64,000 bases of DNA from Candidatus Poribacteria bacterium (lineage in GTDB: Bacteria > Poribacteria > WGA-4E > JAJDTR01): NCBI GenBank assembly GCA_022827055.1, contig JAJDTR010000013.1, positions 1 to 64,000 on the forward strand. The letters are read 5' to 3'. The notes beneath the pieces are model-generated. The model did no database searches, was not told the DNA's origin, and saw only the letters and a program-made list of their open reading frames with translations. The position numbers were made by a program, and so were the translations under genes. The first letter of the stretch is position 1; each line of letters starts with the position of its first letter. Below are positions 17,000-24,626 of the stretch, one piece after another.

Positions 17000-17971
17000 A
17001 TGCGATTCAAACTGATAGGTAGATGCCTACTGTTTGCAGGACTATGCGTCTGTCTGACGAGTGAGGAGCTGTGGTTGAAAAACGCGCTCGCCTCCAACAC
17101 AGGTCAAATTGTTTTTACATCCTTGAGAGATGACAACTATGAAATCTATGTAATGGACGCCGATGGGGGAAACCGAGAGAACCTATCGAACCATCCAGTG
17201 CACGACATGGAGCCGGATTGGTCCCCTGACGGGACGAAGATCGCATTCGTTTCCGACAGAAACGACCCCGAATATCAGATCTACGTCATGGACGCCGATG
17301 GAACGAACCAGATTAGACTGACAGATGGACCGATGGAGAAACGGCAACCGGACTGGTTTCCCGATGGGGGTAAGATTGCGTTCTGGGTCGACGATTGGGA
17401 TGATCATATTGACGTGATGGATGCCGATGGCAAAAATCGTGTGATGCTTGTAAACGACGCGGCGCAGCCGTCATGGTCTCCTGATGGGCGTGAGATTGCA
17501 TTCTCATCCACGAGAGATGGTAAAGGGGCGTGGTCTGATGTCTACGTGATAGGCGCTGACGGACAGGGGCTTAGAAGGTTGACGGATGAATTATGGAGTG
17601 GATTCAGTCCAGCGTTTTCTCCTGACGGAAAACGGATTGCATTCGTTTCCATGCACGGATCATTCTATCACATTTTTGTGGTGGGAACGGATGGCGAGAA
17701 TCGGGTGAGGATTACACACAAACTAGAGCATCATGGAGAACCTGCATGGTCTGTCTCCGGACGGAGGATGGCATATAGTGTCAGTAATGATGGTTCTTCA
17801 ACGATTCACTTGATGACCTCCGATGGACAATATGTTAAGCAACTTAGCGTTGTCGATGGTGCGAACGATTCTCAGCCCGACATTCGCTCGTTCGGATTAG
17901 CGGTTTCCCCCACTTCCAAAACCTCCGCAATTTGGGGTAGGGTGAAGAAACGCGCCTCCGATCTCCGATAG
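17000..17971 (+). CDS. Secreted TolB-like beta-propeller protein (array copy 10, mosaic)
   Basis: In this 323-residue paralogue the first 36 residues equal copy 7 (MRFKLIGRCLLFAGLCVCLT, LKNALASNTG). The last third equals copy 3: SVSGRR blade, IHLMTSDGQYVKQLS, DSQPDIRS, WGRVKKRASDLR. Five SPDG-type motifs are present, one changed to FPDGGKIAF and one to SVSGRR. ATG 17000 follows AGAGGAAACA. It is the last member of the main subtype before the diverged copy 11. The role is not predictable beyond a secreted propeller. Confidence 0.87.
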   Translation: MRFKLIGRCLLFAGLCVCLTSEELWLKNALASNTGQIVFTSLRDDNYEIYVMDADGGNRENLSNHPVHDMEPDWSPDGTKIAFVSDRNDPEYQIYVMDADGTNQIRLTDGPMEKRQPDWFPDGGKIAFWVDDWDDHIDVMDADGKNRVMLVNDAAQPSWSPDGREIAFSSTRDGKGAWSDVYVIGADGQGLRRLTDELWSGFSPAFSPDGKRIAFVSMHGSFYHIFVVGTDGENRVRITHKLEHHGEPAWSVSGRRMAYSVSNDGSSTIHLMTSDGQYVKQLSVVDGANDSQPDIRSFGLAVSPTSKTSAIWGRVKKRASDLR

Positions 17972-18263
17972 TATGCACGATTGCCTATTGAACTACAGAT
18001 CTTGATGATAGGGACTATTGTCATTGCACTCAAGAATCACACGTGTAGGATTTACTTGGTTCCGCTCGACATAGCACAATTTATAACGCCGCCTCTATCG
18101 GAGCGAGTTTCGCGCGCTACACGAGGTCGCGAACAGGAGATGGCTCCTACAGATAGATGGATTGCACAACAATCTTCAATGTTCAAATCGAATGATATGT
18201 AGTTAATATATGAGTAAAAATGAACGCAAATGACGATAGAGCCGAAAAAGGAGAAAATGACCA

Positions 18264-19247
18264 ATGGACAACATCAGCCCGTATTTGAGAAGATGCCTGC
18301 TTCTATTGTTATTGGCGTTAATGGTTACGTCGGACAGCGCGGCGCAGAGATTCGAAAAGAGAATTGTCTTTGCATCGAACCGCGATGGCGATTGGGACAT
18401 CTACTCCATGGATATAAACGGAGATAATCTCCTCCAACTCACCAACCACCGGACAACTGACGAGTACCCCGCTTTCTCGCCGAATGGGAGAAGGATTGCA
18501 TTCAATTCAAATCGCGGCCTTTCACCTGAACTGTATGTGATGGACAGCGATGGCAATAATGTAATCAGACTCACCCATGACAGTTTTCTAAAAAGCCGTC
18601 CTAGTTGGTCGCCGGATGGCAAGAGGATTGCCTTTTCATCGTTCCGCTTGGACGTTGGCAACTCGGAAATCTACGCGATGGACGCCGATGGCACTAACGA
18701 GAAAAATTTGTCACAACACGAGATGCAGGATGTTTTGCCGAGTTGGTCGCCAGACGGTAGCCAAATTGCGTTTGTCTCCTTCCGTGATGGCGGCGCGTTC
18801 GAATCTCGTCATATATTCGTGATGAATGCGGATGGAAAGGGACGGCGTAATCTCACCGGCGGCACCGACCTGACGGACAGTTTCAGTCCTACTTGGTCGC
18901 CAGATGGAAGCAAAATAGCTTTCAGCTCGCGGTTCATCTTCGTGGGTTATGACATTTACGTGATGACCGCCGAAGGGAAAAAGTTAGAGCGGCTTACGGA
19001 AGAGGGGAACAGCAGCATGCCAACCTTTTCGCCGGATGGGAGAAAAATTGCCTTTGTGTCAACGCGTGACGGAGATAAAAATATTTATTTGATGGACACC
19101 AGCGGAAGGAACGTGGTCAAACTCACGAGAAGTCCGCCCGGTACTGACAACGTATCTCCTTCCTGGCCGCCAAGTGCTTTAGCAGTCGAACCAAACGGAA
19201 AATTGCCGATATCTTGGGGAGTTCTCAAACGCACCGGCAACCCGTGA
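18264..19247 (+). CDS. Secreted TolB-like beta-propeller protein (array copy 11, diverged subtype)
   Basis: This 327-residue protein has its own signal peptide (residues 1-28, SPYLRRCLLLLLLALMVTSD, cleavage likely after SAAQ) and five SPDG/SPNG motifs. Its C-terminus LAVEPNGKLPISWGVLKRTGNP-type tail contains the WG motif. It is closest to the broken gene at the left edge of the window (SWGVLKRIGKP), not to its immediate neighbours. AAGGAG lies ten bases before ATG 18264. It ends the + strand array; lon is convergent 117 bases downstream. Ligand unknown. Confidence 0.87.
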   Translation: MDNISPYLRRCLLLLLLALMVTSDSAAQRFEKRIVFASNRDGDWDIYSMDINGDNLLQLTNHRTTDEYPAFSPNGRRIAFNSNRGLSPELYVMDSDGNNVIRLTHDSFLKSRPSWSPDGKRIAFSSFRLDVGNSEIYAMDADGTNEKNLSQHEMQDVLPSWSPDGSQIAFVSFRDGGAFESRHIFVMNADGKGRRNLTGGTDLTDSFSPTWSPDGSKIAFSSRFIFVGYDIYVMTAEGKKLERLTEEGNSSMPTFSPDGRKIAFVSTRDGDKNIYLMDTSGRNVVKLTRSPPGTDNVSPSWPPSALAVEPNGKLPISWGVLKRTGNP

Positions 19248-19364
19248 TGGTGTAAATTCACGCGGTGCCGACACCCCAACGTAAGCCATGGAATTGAACC
19301 TTGAGAGCCGGGGCGTTTTACTCTGACTCTCACACAGGGGAGGGGCTGACGCTACCGCGCTAGT

Positions 19365-21842
19365 CTACCCGACTGACGGAGGGGGAGGCGCCGAGTCGGG
19401 TTGGATTGAAGGATTGGGGGAGTCAGTCGCTTTGGATTCTATCGTGTGCTCCACCTGTTTTAGTGCACGGATCAGCACTTGGTCAATGTGATCCGAGAAT
19501 ACGAACTCAAGTCCGTCCGTCGCGTCGTCAGGAATTTCTACCAAATCTTTTTCGTTTCGGCTCGGCGCAATAACGGTTTTTATGCCCGCCTGCTTCGCCG
19601 CGATCACCTTCTCTTTCAACCCGCCGATGGGCAGCACCCGTCCACGGAGCGTGATTTCTCCGGTCATGGCGACCTCGGGCGCGACCGGACGTCCAGTGGC
19701 TAACGATGCCAAAGCGGTCGCAATGGTCACCCCGGCAGATGGTCCGTCTTTCGGAATCGCTCCGGCTGGCACATGGATGTGGATGTCACTATTCCAAAAA
19801 TCGGTGTCAAAGTGTAACTCGTCGCTCTGCGATTTGATGTAACTCAGCGCGGCTTTTGCCGACTCTTGCATGACATCGCCGATTTGGCCGGTCAATGTCA
19901 GTTTTCCCTCACCAACCATTCGCGTGGCTTCGATGAACAGGATCTCTCCGCCCGCAGGGGTTACCGAGAGTCCCGTTGCCGTGCCGACTTCCTCCTTTCG
20001 ATCCGCCACTTCCGAATAGAATTTCGGAGGCCCCAAATAATTGGGAAGATTGTCGGCGGTCAGGTCTATCGGATCGGTTTCGCCCTCGGCGATGTTGCGA
20101 GCCGACTTGCGGCAAAGTGTCCCCAGTTCTCGCTCAAGATTGCGCACACCTGCCTCACGCGTGTACTCGTCAATGACGCGATTGATTGCTTCGTCTCCAA
20201 TGGCAAACTGATCCTCTGTGATGCCGTGGGCTTCGAGTTGACGGGGAATTAGATACTGTTTGGCAATCATGGATTTCTCGATTGCGGTGTAGCCGGGCAA
20301 CTCCAAGGTTTCCATACGATCGCGCAACGGGGGCGGAATGGTGTGGAGCTGATTTGCCGTCGTAATGAACATGATCTTGGAAAGATCGAATGGCACGTCA
20401 AGATAGTTGTCCGTGAACGTGTCATTCTGCTCCGGATCAAGTACCTCAAGCATCGCCGCCGCGGGATCCCCTCGAAAATCCGATCCGAGTTTGTCAATTT
20501 CGTCCAACATGAATACCGGATTGTTGGATTCTGCTTGACGGATGCCTTTGATAATGCGCCCCGGCATCGATCCGATATACGTCCTTCTATGTCCACGGAT
20601 TTCCGCTTCGTCGTGTGTCCCGCCCAGTGAAATTCGCACGAATTTCCGTCCCATGGCACGCGCGACGGATTTACCCAGTGATGTTTTTCCTACTCCGGGC
20701 GGACCGACGAAACAGAGTATTGGTCCCTTCATATCCTGCTTAAGCATCCGCACGGCGAGATACTCCAAGATACGGTCCTTAATCTTTTCCAGATTGTAGT
20801 GGTCTTCATCAAGAATCTCTTTCGCGTGGGCGATGTCAAGATTGTCTTCGGTGCTGGCGTTCCACGGAAGGTTTATCAGCCAGTCCAAGTAATTCCGCGA
20901 GACGGTGGATTCCGGTGAGGAGGAATGCATTTTGGAGAGGCGGTTAAGTTCCTTTACAGCAGCTTCGCGGGCTTTTTCGGGCATATCGGCGTCATCAAGC
21001 TGTGAGCGCATCTCATCCACTTCCAGCAGAAGGTCGTCGGATTCGCCCAGTTCTTTTTGGATGGCTTTCAACTGCTCACGCAGAAAATATTCACGTTGTC
21101 CTTTGTTGATTACCGCTTGCGCATCGGATTGAATCTTGCTTTCCAACTCCAGCAGGTCGTGTTCCTTCGTCAGTATTACAATCAGATGGTTCAGCCGATC
21201 TTTAACCGAAATCGACTCAAGAATCAGTTGTTTGTCATCGGACCTAAAGTCAAGAATCGCCGCAATATAATCCGCGAGCCTGCCAGGCTCCTCAATATTT
21301 TCCGCAACAATCGCCAACTCTTCCTGATACCGAGATGACAGCTTCACTATCTTTTGGACAATGTCAAGCGCACTGCGAACGAGGGCTTCGACTTCAACGT
21401 TCTCATCTTCAAGATCTCCCTCTGCTTCCTCCTCTACGATCTGCACGCGCGCTTTGAGGAAAGGTTTTGTTTCATGGATTTCCTCAATTCTTACCCGCGC
21501 ACGACCGTGTGCCAAAAAAAGAACGCTTTCATCGTCCTTCTTGTATCTCAGGATTTGAATCAGCGTGCCGACAGGAGCGAGGTCTTCCACGACCTTAGGA
21601 TCCGATTCCCGGTTTCCGACCTGCCGAAAAACGCACAGTGCCCGTTCCCCGTTCACCATGGCATCATCGACTGCCTTGGTGACCCAGTCGCCGGAAAGCG
21701 CGATGTGATGCGGCGCGAACGGCGGTACTGGCGGCATATAGGGGAACACAACGAGATCGTCAACAGGAAGAATAGGAATCTCGGCGGCGATTTCAGGATT
21801 TAGTTCGTCTTCATTTTCAGTTACATTTTTCTTCGACATCAT
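19365..21842 (-). CDS. lon: ATP-dependent Lon protease
   Basis: At 825 residues this is slightly longer than typical Lon. It has an N-terminal substrate-binding domain (IPILPVDDLVVFPYM, residues about 20-220), a central AAA+ domain with Walker A GPPGVGKTS near residue 379 and Walker B FMLDEIDK, and a C-terminal protease domain. The catalytic serine is in DGPSAG (about 699) and the lysine in GGLKEKVIAAK (about 742), the usual spacing of about 43. It degrades misfolded and regulatory proteins in the cytoplasm. A proline-rich tail (PDSAPPPPSVG) is extra. AAGGAGTTAG precedes a double ATG at the start. The gene begins ten bases after the small heat-shock gene and is surely co-transcribed with it. 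Confidence 0.97.
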   Translation of the reverse strand: MMSKKNVTENEDELNPEIAAEIPILPVDDLVVFPYMPPVPPFAPHHIALSGDWVTKAVDDAMVNGERALCVFRQVGNRESDPKVVEDLAPVGTLIQILRYKKDDESVLFLAHGRARVRIEEIHETKPFLKARVQIVEEEAEGDLEDENVEVEALVRSALDIVQKIVKLSSRYQEELAIVAENIEEPGRLADYIAAILDFRSDDKQLILESISVKDRLNHLIVILTKEHDLLELESKIQSDAQAVINKGQREYFLREQLKAIQKELGESDDLLLEVDEMRSQLDDADMPEKAREAAVKELNRLSKMHSSSPESTVSRNYLDWLINLPWNASTEDNLDIAHAKEILDEDHYNLEKIKDRILEYLAVRMLKQDMKGPILCFVGPPGVGKTSLGKSVARAMGRKFVRISLGGTHDEAEIRGHRRTYIGSMPGRIIKGIRQAESNNPVFMLDEIDKLGSDFRGDPAAAMLEVLDPEQNDTFTDNYLDVPFDLSKIMFITTANQLHTIPPPLRDRMETLELPGYTAIEKSMIAKQYLIPRQLEAHGITEDQFAIGDEAINRVIDEYTREAGVRNLERELGTLCRKSARNIAEGETDPIDLTADNLPNYLGPPKFYSEVADRKEEVGTATGLSVTPAGGEILFIEATRMVGEGKLTLTGQIGDVMQESAKAALSYIKSQSDELHFDTDFWNSDIHIHVPAGAIPKDGPSAGVTIATALASLATGRPVAPEVAMTGEITLRGRVLPIGGLKEKVIAAKQAGIKTVIAPSRNEKDLVEIPDDATDGLEFVFSDHIDQVLIRALKQVEHTIESKATDSPNPSIQPDSAPPPPSVG

Positions 21843-21852
21843 CTAACTCCTT

Positions 21853-22338
21853 CTATTCTTCGTTGACAGGTTTGACGGATTTGGCTTCATCTTTTACATG
21901 CACGGAGATTTCTTTGGTTGAACTTTGTTTCATTTTCGGGATTTTGATTTCAATAAAACCGTTTTCATAGCTGGCAATCGGCTCACAATCTTCGTCCAAC
22001 ACCATTGGAAGAACTACCGAGCGCTCAAATGGACCATAACTCAACTCGGCTTGATGGTAGTGTTGTTTTTTGAGCTGCGTTCGATCTCGTCGATATCCCG
22101 TTATCTTGAGAACGTTATTGTCCAATCGGAGCCTAACGTCTTCGTCCGGTTGAACGCCTGCAAGTTCAATCTTGACAATAAAATGCTCGACCGTTTCGTA
22201 AATGTCCATGGGTGGACGCCAGTTGCTGGTTTCACCCTTCACGCTCCGACGAGGAATACCGAAAGATTCAAAAGCGCGATCAAATTCTTGATTTATTTCG
22301 TAGAATTCGTCAACCATTCGCCGTGGTTTCGATTTCAA
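21853..22338 (-). CDS. hsp20: Small heat-shock protein, Hsp20/alpha-crystallin family
   Basis: This 161-residue protein has an alpha-crystallin domain at about residues 43-140 (PPMDIYETVEHFIVKIELAG opening, YGPFERSVVLP, then ENGFIEIKIPK). A short N-terminal arm and a charged C-terminal tail flank it. The start is TTG 22338: GGAGG lies seven bases before it. The ATG nearer to GGAGG is followed at once by TGA (ATG-CGT-TGA), so it cannot start the gene. It is an ATP-independent holdase that keeps unfolding proteins soluble. It forms a two-gene operon with lon, pairing holding with degradation. No CIRCE element is seen upstream. Confidence 0.93.
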   Translation of the reverse strand: MKSKPRRMVDEFYEINQEFDRAFESFGIPRRSVKGETSNWRPPMDIYETVEHFIVKIELAGVQPDEDVRLRLDNNVLKITGYRRDRTQLKKQHYHQAELSYGPFERSVVLPMVLDEDCEPIASYENGFIEIKIPKMKQSSTKEISVHVKDEAKSVKPVNEE

Positions 22339-23073
22339 CGCATTGCCTCCTTACAGCACGGTGGAGTTTACAATCCTTAAGACGTCATCGCCGCTTTAGA
22401 GGTTGACGCCCCGGGGGATCGAATACGTCCACTTTCAGATTAGGGTGTGTCATATCTGCCAGTAGTTTTATGGTTCCGAATTAGAAGTTATGCAAATCGT
22501 ATACCAGAATAACCTGAAGTAGTTTCTCGGGCCGGCTTATCTCCTGCGCGTTGACATCCGCCGGACGCCACGGCATTCCTCTTGAGTTTCAGGCTACCTG
22601 CCATTTCGGCAATTCCTAATCGTCGATAACAACGTCGATATGCAGCGCCCCACAGCATGCGATCACGTCAAGGCTTTATCAACAGATTGGTGCACCGACA
22701 TGCCAAAAAAGCACTCTGTGCCGATTTGACAGCAGAAACGATGGTTCGGCAGGATGGCCTCCGCTTATAATCAAGTGCTATTGCCTTCAGGATAATCCTA
22801 CGCGGATCTCGCACAATTCGTAGAAGCGTCCAGGCGGGACGAAGTCCACCGCGATGACGTTTCTCGGGGTCGTAATTGTCGGTATTTTCTGTTTTACTCT
22901 GTTCGTATACATGATATAATCTCCATAAGATTGGTATCTGAAACTTTGGCGAATGGAGTGTTACACCACGGGAATGATAACGTGCTTTGTCTGTTTTGTG
23001 GTTACACACATTTGCTCCGAAATAAACATATATCCAATTCAAATACCGACGTAACAATCAGCGAGAGGTTTGT
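22339..23073. other. Divergent intergenic region without a recognised gene
   Basis: This 735-base region should hold the promoters of the hsp20-lon operon (-) and of the gene at 23074 (+). On the - strand, CTGAAA and a CCCCCGG run about 15 bases apart near 22410-22440 only loosely resemble a sigma32-type heat-shock promoter. A minus-strand open frame at 22668-23057 has no ribosome site or family resemblance and is not called. Confidence 0.4.
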
Positions 23074-23640
23074 ATGAATTCAACCGATGAACAGGTTATT
23101 TTTGAGGATAAATTCGATGGTATCGTGGATTCCGGCTGGTCTTGGATTCGAGAGCATTCGGGATTTTGGCGAATCAGGGATGGCGGATTGGAGATCCAGG
23201 TGGAACCGGGCAAGGCAGATACGGTCAGAAATGCATTGGTCAGACCCGCACCAGACCGTAATGAGGGCACATTTGCCATTGAGGTGACCGTCACCAATCA
23301 CACCAGCCCCACGGAACAGTTCGAGCAGGCAGGCATCACGTGGTACAGCGATGGCAAGCCGGTGTTCAAAGAGGTGAAGGAATTGGTTGACGGCGAGCTA
23401 TTCATTATCCCTGGGAGGGCGCCAATGCCGGCGGCGAGCGTTCGATTGCGTCTTGTCGTCACGGCTGATTCATGGGAGGCGCAATACCGCGCCGAAGGAG
23501 ACACGGATTTCCAAACGGCGGCGACGGGAGAGCTTCCACCGCCGGGCGACGATCAGGTGAGTATACAGTGTTATAACGGTCCGCCGGAAGGGGTACACTG
23601 GATCCGGTTCGAGGATTTCTGTATCAAGCGGGTTTCATAG
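23074..23640 (+). CDS. DUF1349-like concanavalin-fold protein
   Basis: This 188-residue cytoplasmic protein with no signal peptide has a layout typical of the DUF1349/YesU-like beta-sandwich. It opens with 'FEDKFDG...W...FWRIRDGGLEI'. The middle reads 'QFEQAGITWYSDGKPVFKEV' and 'LVDGELFII', and the end reads 'VSIQCYNGPPEGVHWIRFEDF'. Members resemble legume-lectin and glycosidase-associated folds and may bind carbohydrate, but no enzymatic role is established. ATG 23074 follows GCGAGAGGTTTGT. The next gene, ndk, is 122 bases downstream and unrelated in function. Identification is by pattern only. Confidence 0.75.
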   Translation: MNSTDEQVIFEDKFDGIVDSGWSWIREHSGFWRIRDGGLEIQVEPGKADTVRNALVRPAPDRNEGTFAIEVTVTNHTSPTEQFEQAGITWYSDGKPVFKEVKELVDGELFIIPGRAPMPAASVRLRLVVTADSWEAQYRAEGDTDFQTAATGELPPPGDDQVSIQCYNGPPEGVHWIRFEDFCIKRVS

Positions 23641-23762
23641 GAGCGCGGACCTAAGCGATGGGCGAAACGCCATGCCGCCCGTGCGCCGCTTTTCGCCGCA
23701 AGTTGATGAAAATTCGATTAGTTGTTTTGGCAAAATCAATAATCTACTTGACAGGAGTATAG

Positions 23763-24227
23763 ATGGATCAGGAGAAAACACTTATACTGATTAAACCCGA
23801 TGGCGTTCAGCGCGGTTTGATTGGTGAAATAATCGCCAGATTTGAACGCAAGGGTCTCAAATTGATTGGCCTCAAACTTCTCACCCTCCCCAAAGGCAAG
23901 GCAGAGGAGCTTTATTCCCCCCACCTCGGCAAGTTCTTTTACGACTATTTGGTTCAGTTTATGACGTCAGATCCGATCGTGGCGCTTGCGGTTGAGGGCA
24001 ACAACGCCATTGAACTTGTCCGCCTGATTAATGGCGCGACCAAGCCGTTGGAATCTGCACCGGGCAGCATCCGCGGTGATTTCTCGATCGATATTACCCA
24101 CAATGTTGTTCACGCTTCGGACAGCCCAGAGAACGCCGAGCGCGAACTGAGTATCCTATTTGACGAAGGGGAGATCCTCGAGTATCGACGAATAGACGAA
24201 GCAGTTCTTTGTGGGCCTGACCTGTAG
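23763..24227 (+). CDS. ndk: Nucleoside diphosphate kinase
   Basis: This 154-residue enzyme transfers the gamma-phosphate from ATP to nucleoside diphosphates through a phospho-histidine. The opening ETLILIKPDGVQRGLIGEII-type motif is present (KTLILIKPDG here), as is the active-site region NVVHASDSPENAERE with His at about residue 116. The length is slightly above the usual 140-150. ATG 23763 follows ACAGGAGTATAG. The gene stands alone, with the intergenic repeat cluster downstream. Confidence is high because all core motifs are intact. Confidence 0.97.
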   Translation: MDQEKTLILIKPDGVQRGLIGEIIARFERKGLKLIGLKLLTLPKGKAEELYSPHLGKFFYDYLVQFMTSDPIVALAVEGNNAIELVRLINGATKPLESAPGSIRGDFSIDITHNVVHASDSPENAERELSILFDEGEILEYRRIDEAVLCGPDL

Positions 24228-24626
24228 AATCTGTTTGACAATAGGCGGCGAAGCAATTTTTGGTCACTTGTGTAAGATATTCTATCGCAGGATAGGCTAT
24301 CGCGCTGGGATCTCTATCGCACTCACTATTCGTTTGTTTGATCTATTCACTCGTTTGATCTCATTATTCATTCGCTTGATCCTTTGGGTTTTAGAGGCTG
24401 GTGGGCAGCCCCCACCCTTCATTCGTAATCATTATTCATTCGTTTGATCGTCCGAGGCTTCGTATTTCCAAGAATGCTTGGCAATTAAGAACGAGCCCCA
24501 GTTGGAAGGCGTCACGGACCCGGATATCGTTGATGACGGCGCCCCCGTTGAAATTTCGCAATTCCACCGCCCCGCAGTAGCAAGCGAATGATTGATTCGC
24601 GAGCTCGTAAACGATGGAGATTACCG
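24228..24626. other. Spacer rich in short repeats
   Basis: This 399-base spacer holds the densest group of TTGATC-family repeats (24308-24449) and one REP-like unit (24400-24417). From 24480 to 24590 the minus strand reads as a short open stretch (FNGGAVINDIRVRDAFQLGL) that could be a gene relic. It has no start region of its own and is not called. Confidence 0.45.
24308..24449 (+). repeat. TTGATC-family repeat cluster with REP-like insert
   Basis: One full unit (GGATCTCTATCGCACTCAC...TTGATC, 24308-24343) is followed by TATTCACTCGTTTGATC, TCATTATTCATTCGCTTGATC-like and, after a GGTGGGCAGCCCCCACCC hairpin (24400-24417), TTATTCATTCGTTTGATC. The 3' half is thus repeated at least three more times at about 20-base spacing. 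Confidence 0.65.

Noticed and set aside
19285-19345. tRNA-like sequence on the - strand (GGTTCAATTCC loop)
   Set aside because: The T-loop-like GGTTCAATTCC is present, but the anticodon and D arms do not pair and there is no 7-bp acceptor stem.
22668-23057. 129-residue - strand open frame
   Set aside because: No ribosome site, no family resemblance, and it fills a region expected to hold promoters. Not excluded with certainty.
24308-24449. Possible CRISPR array
   Set aside because: The units are short, degenerate and spaced at about 20 bases without unique spacers, and no cas genes are present.
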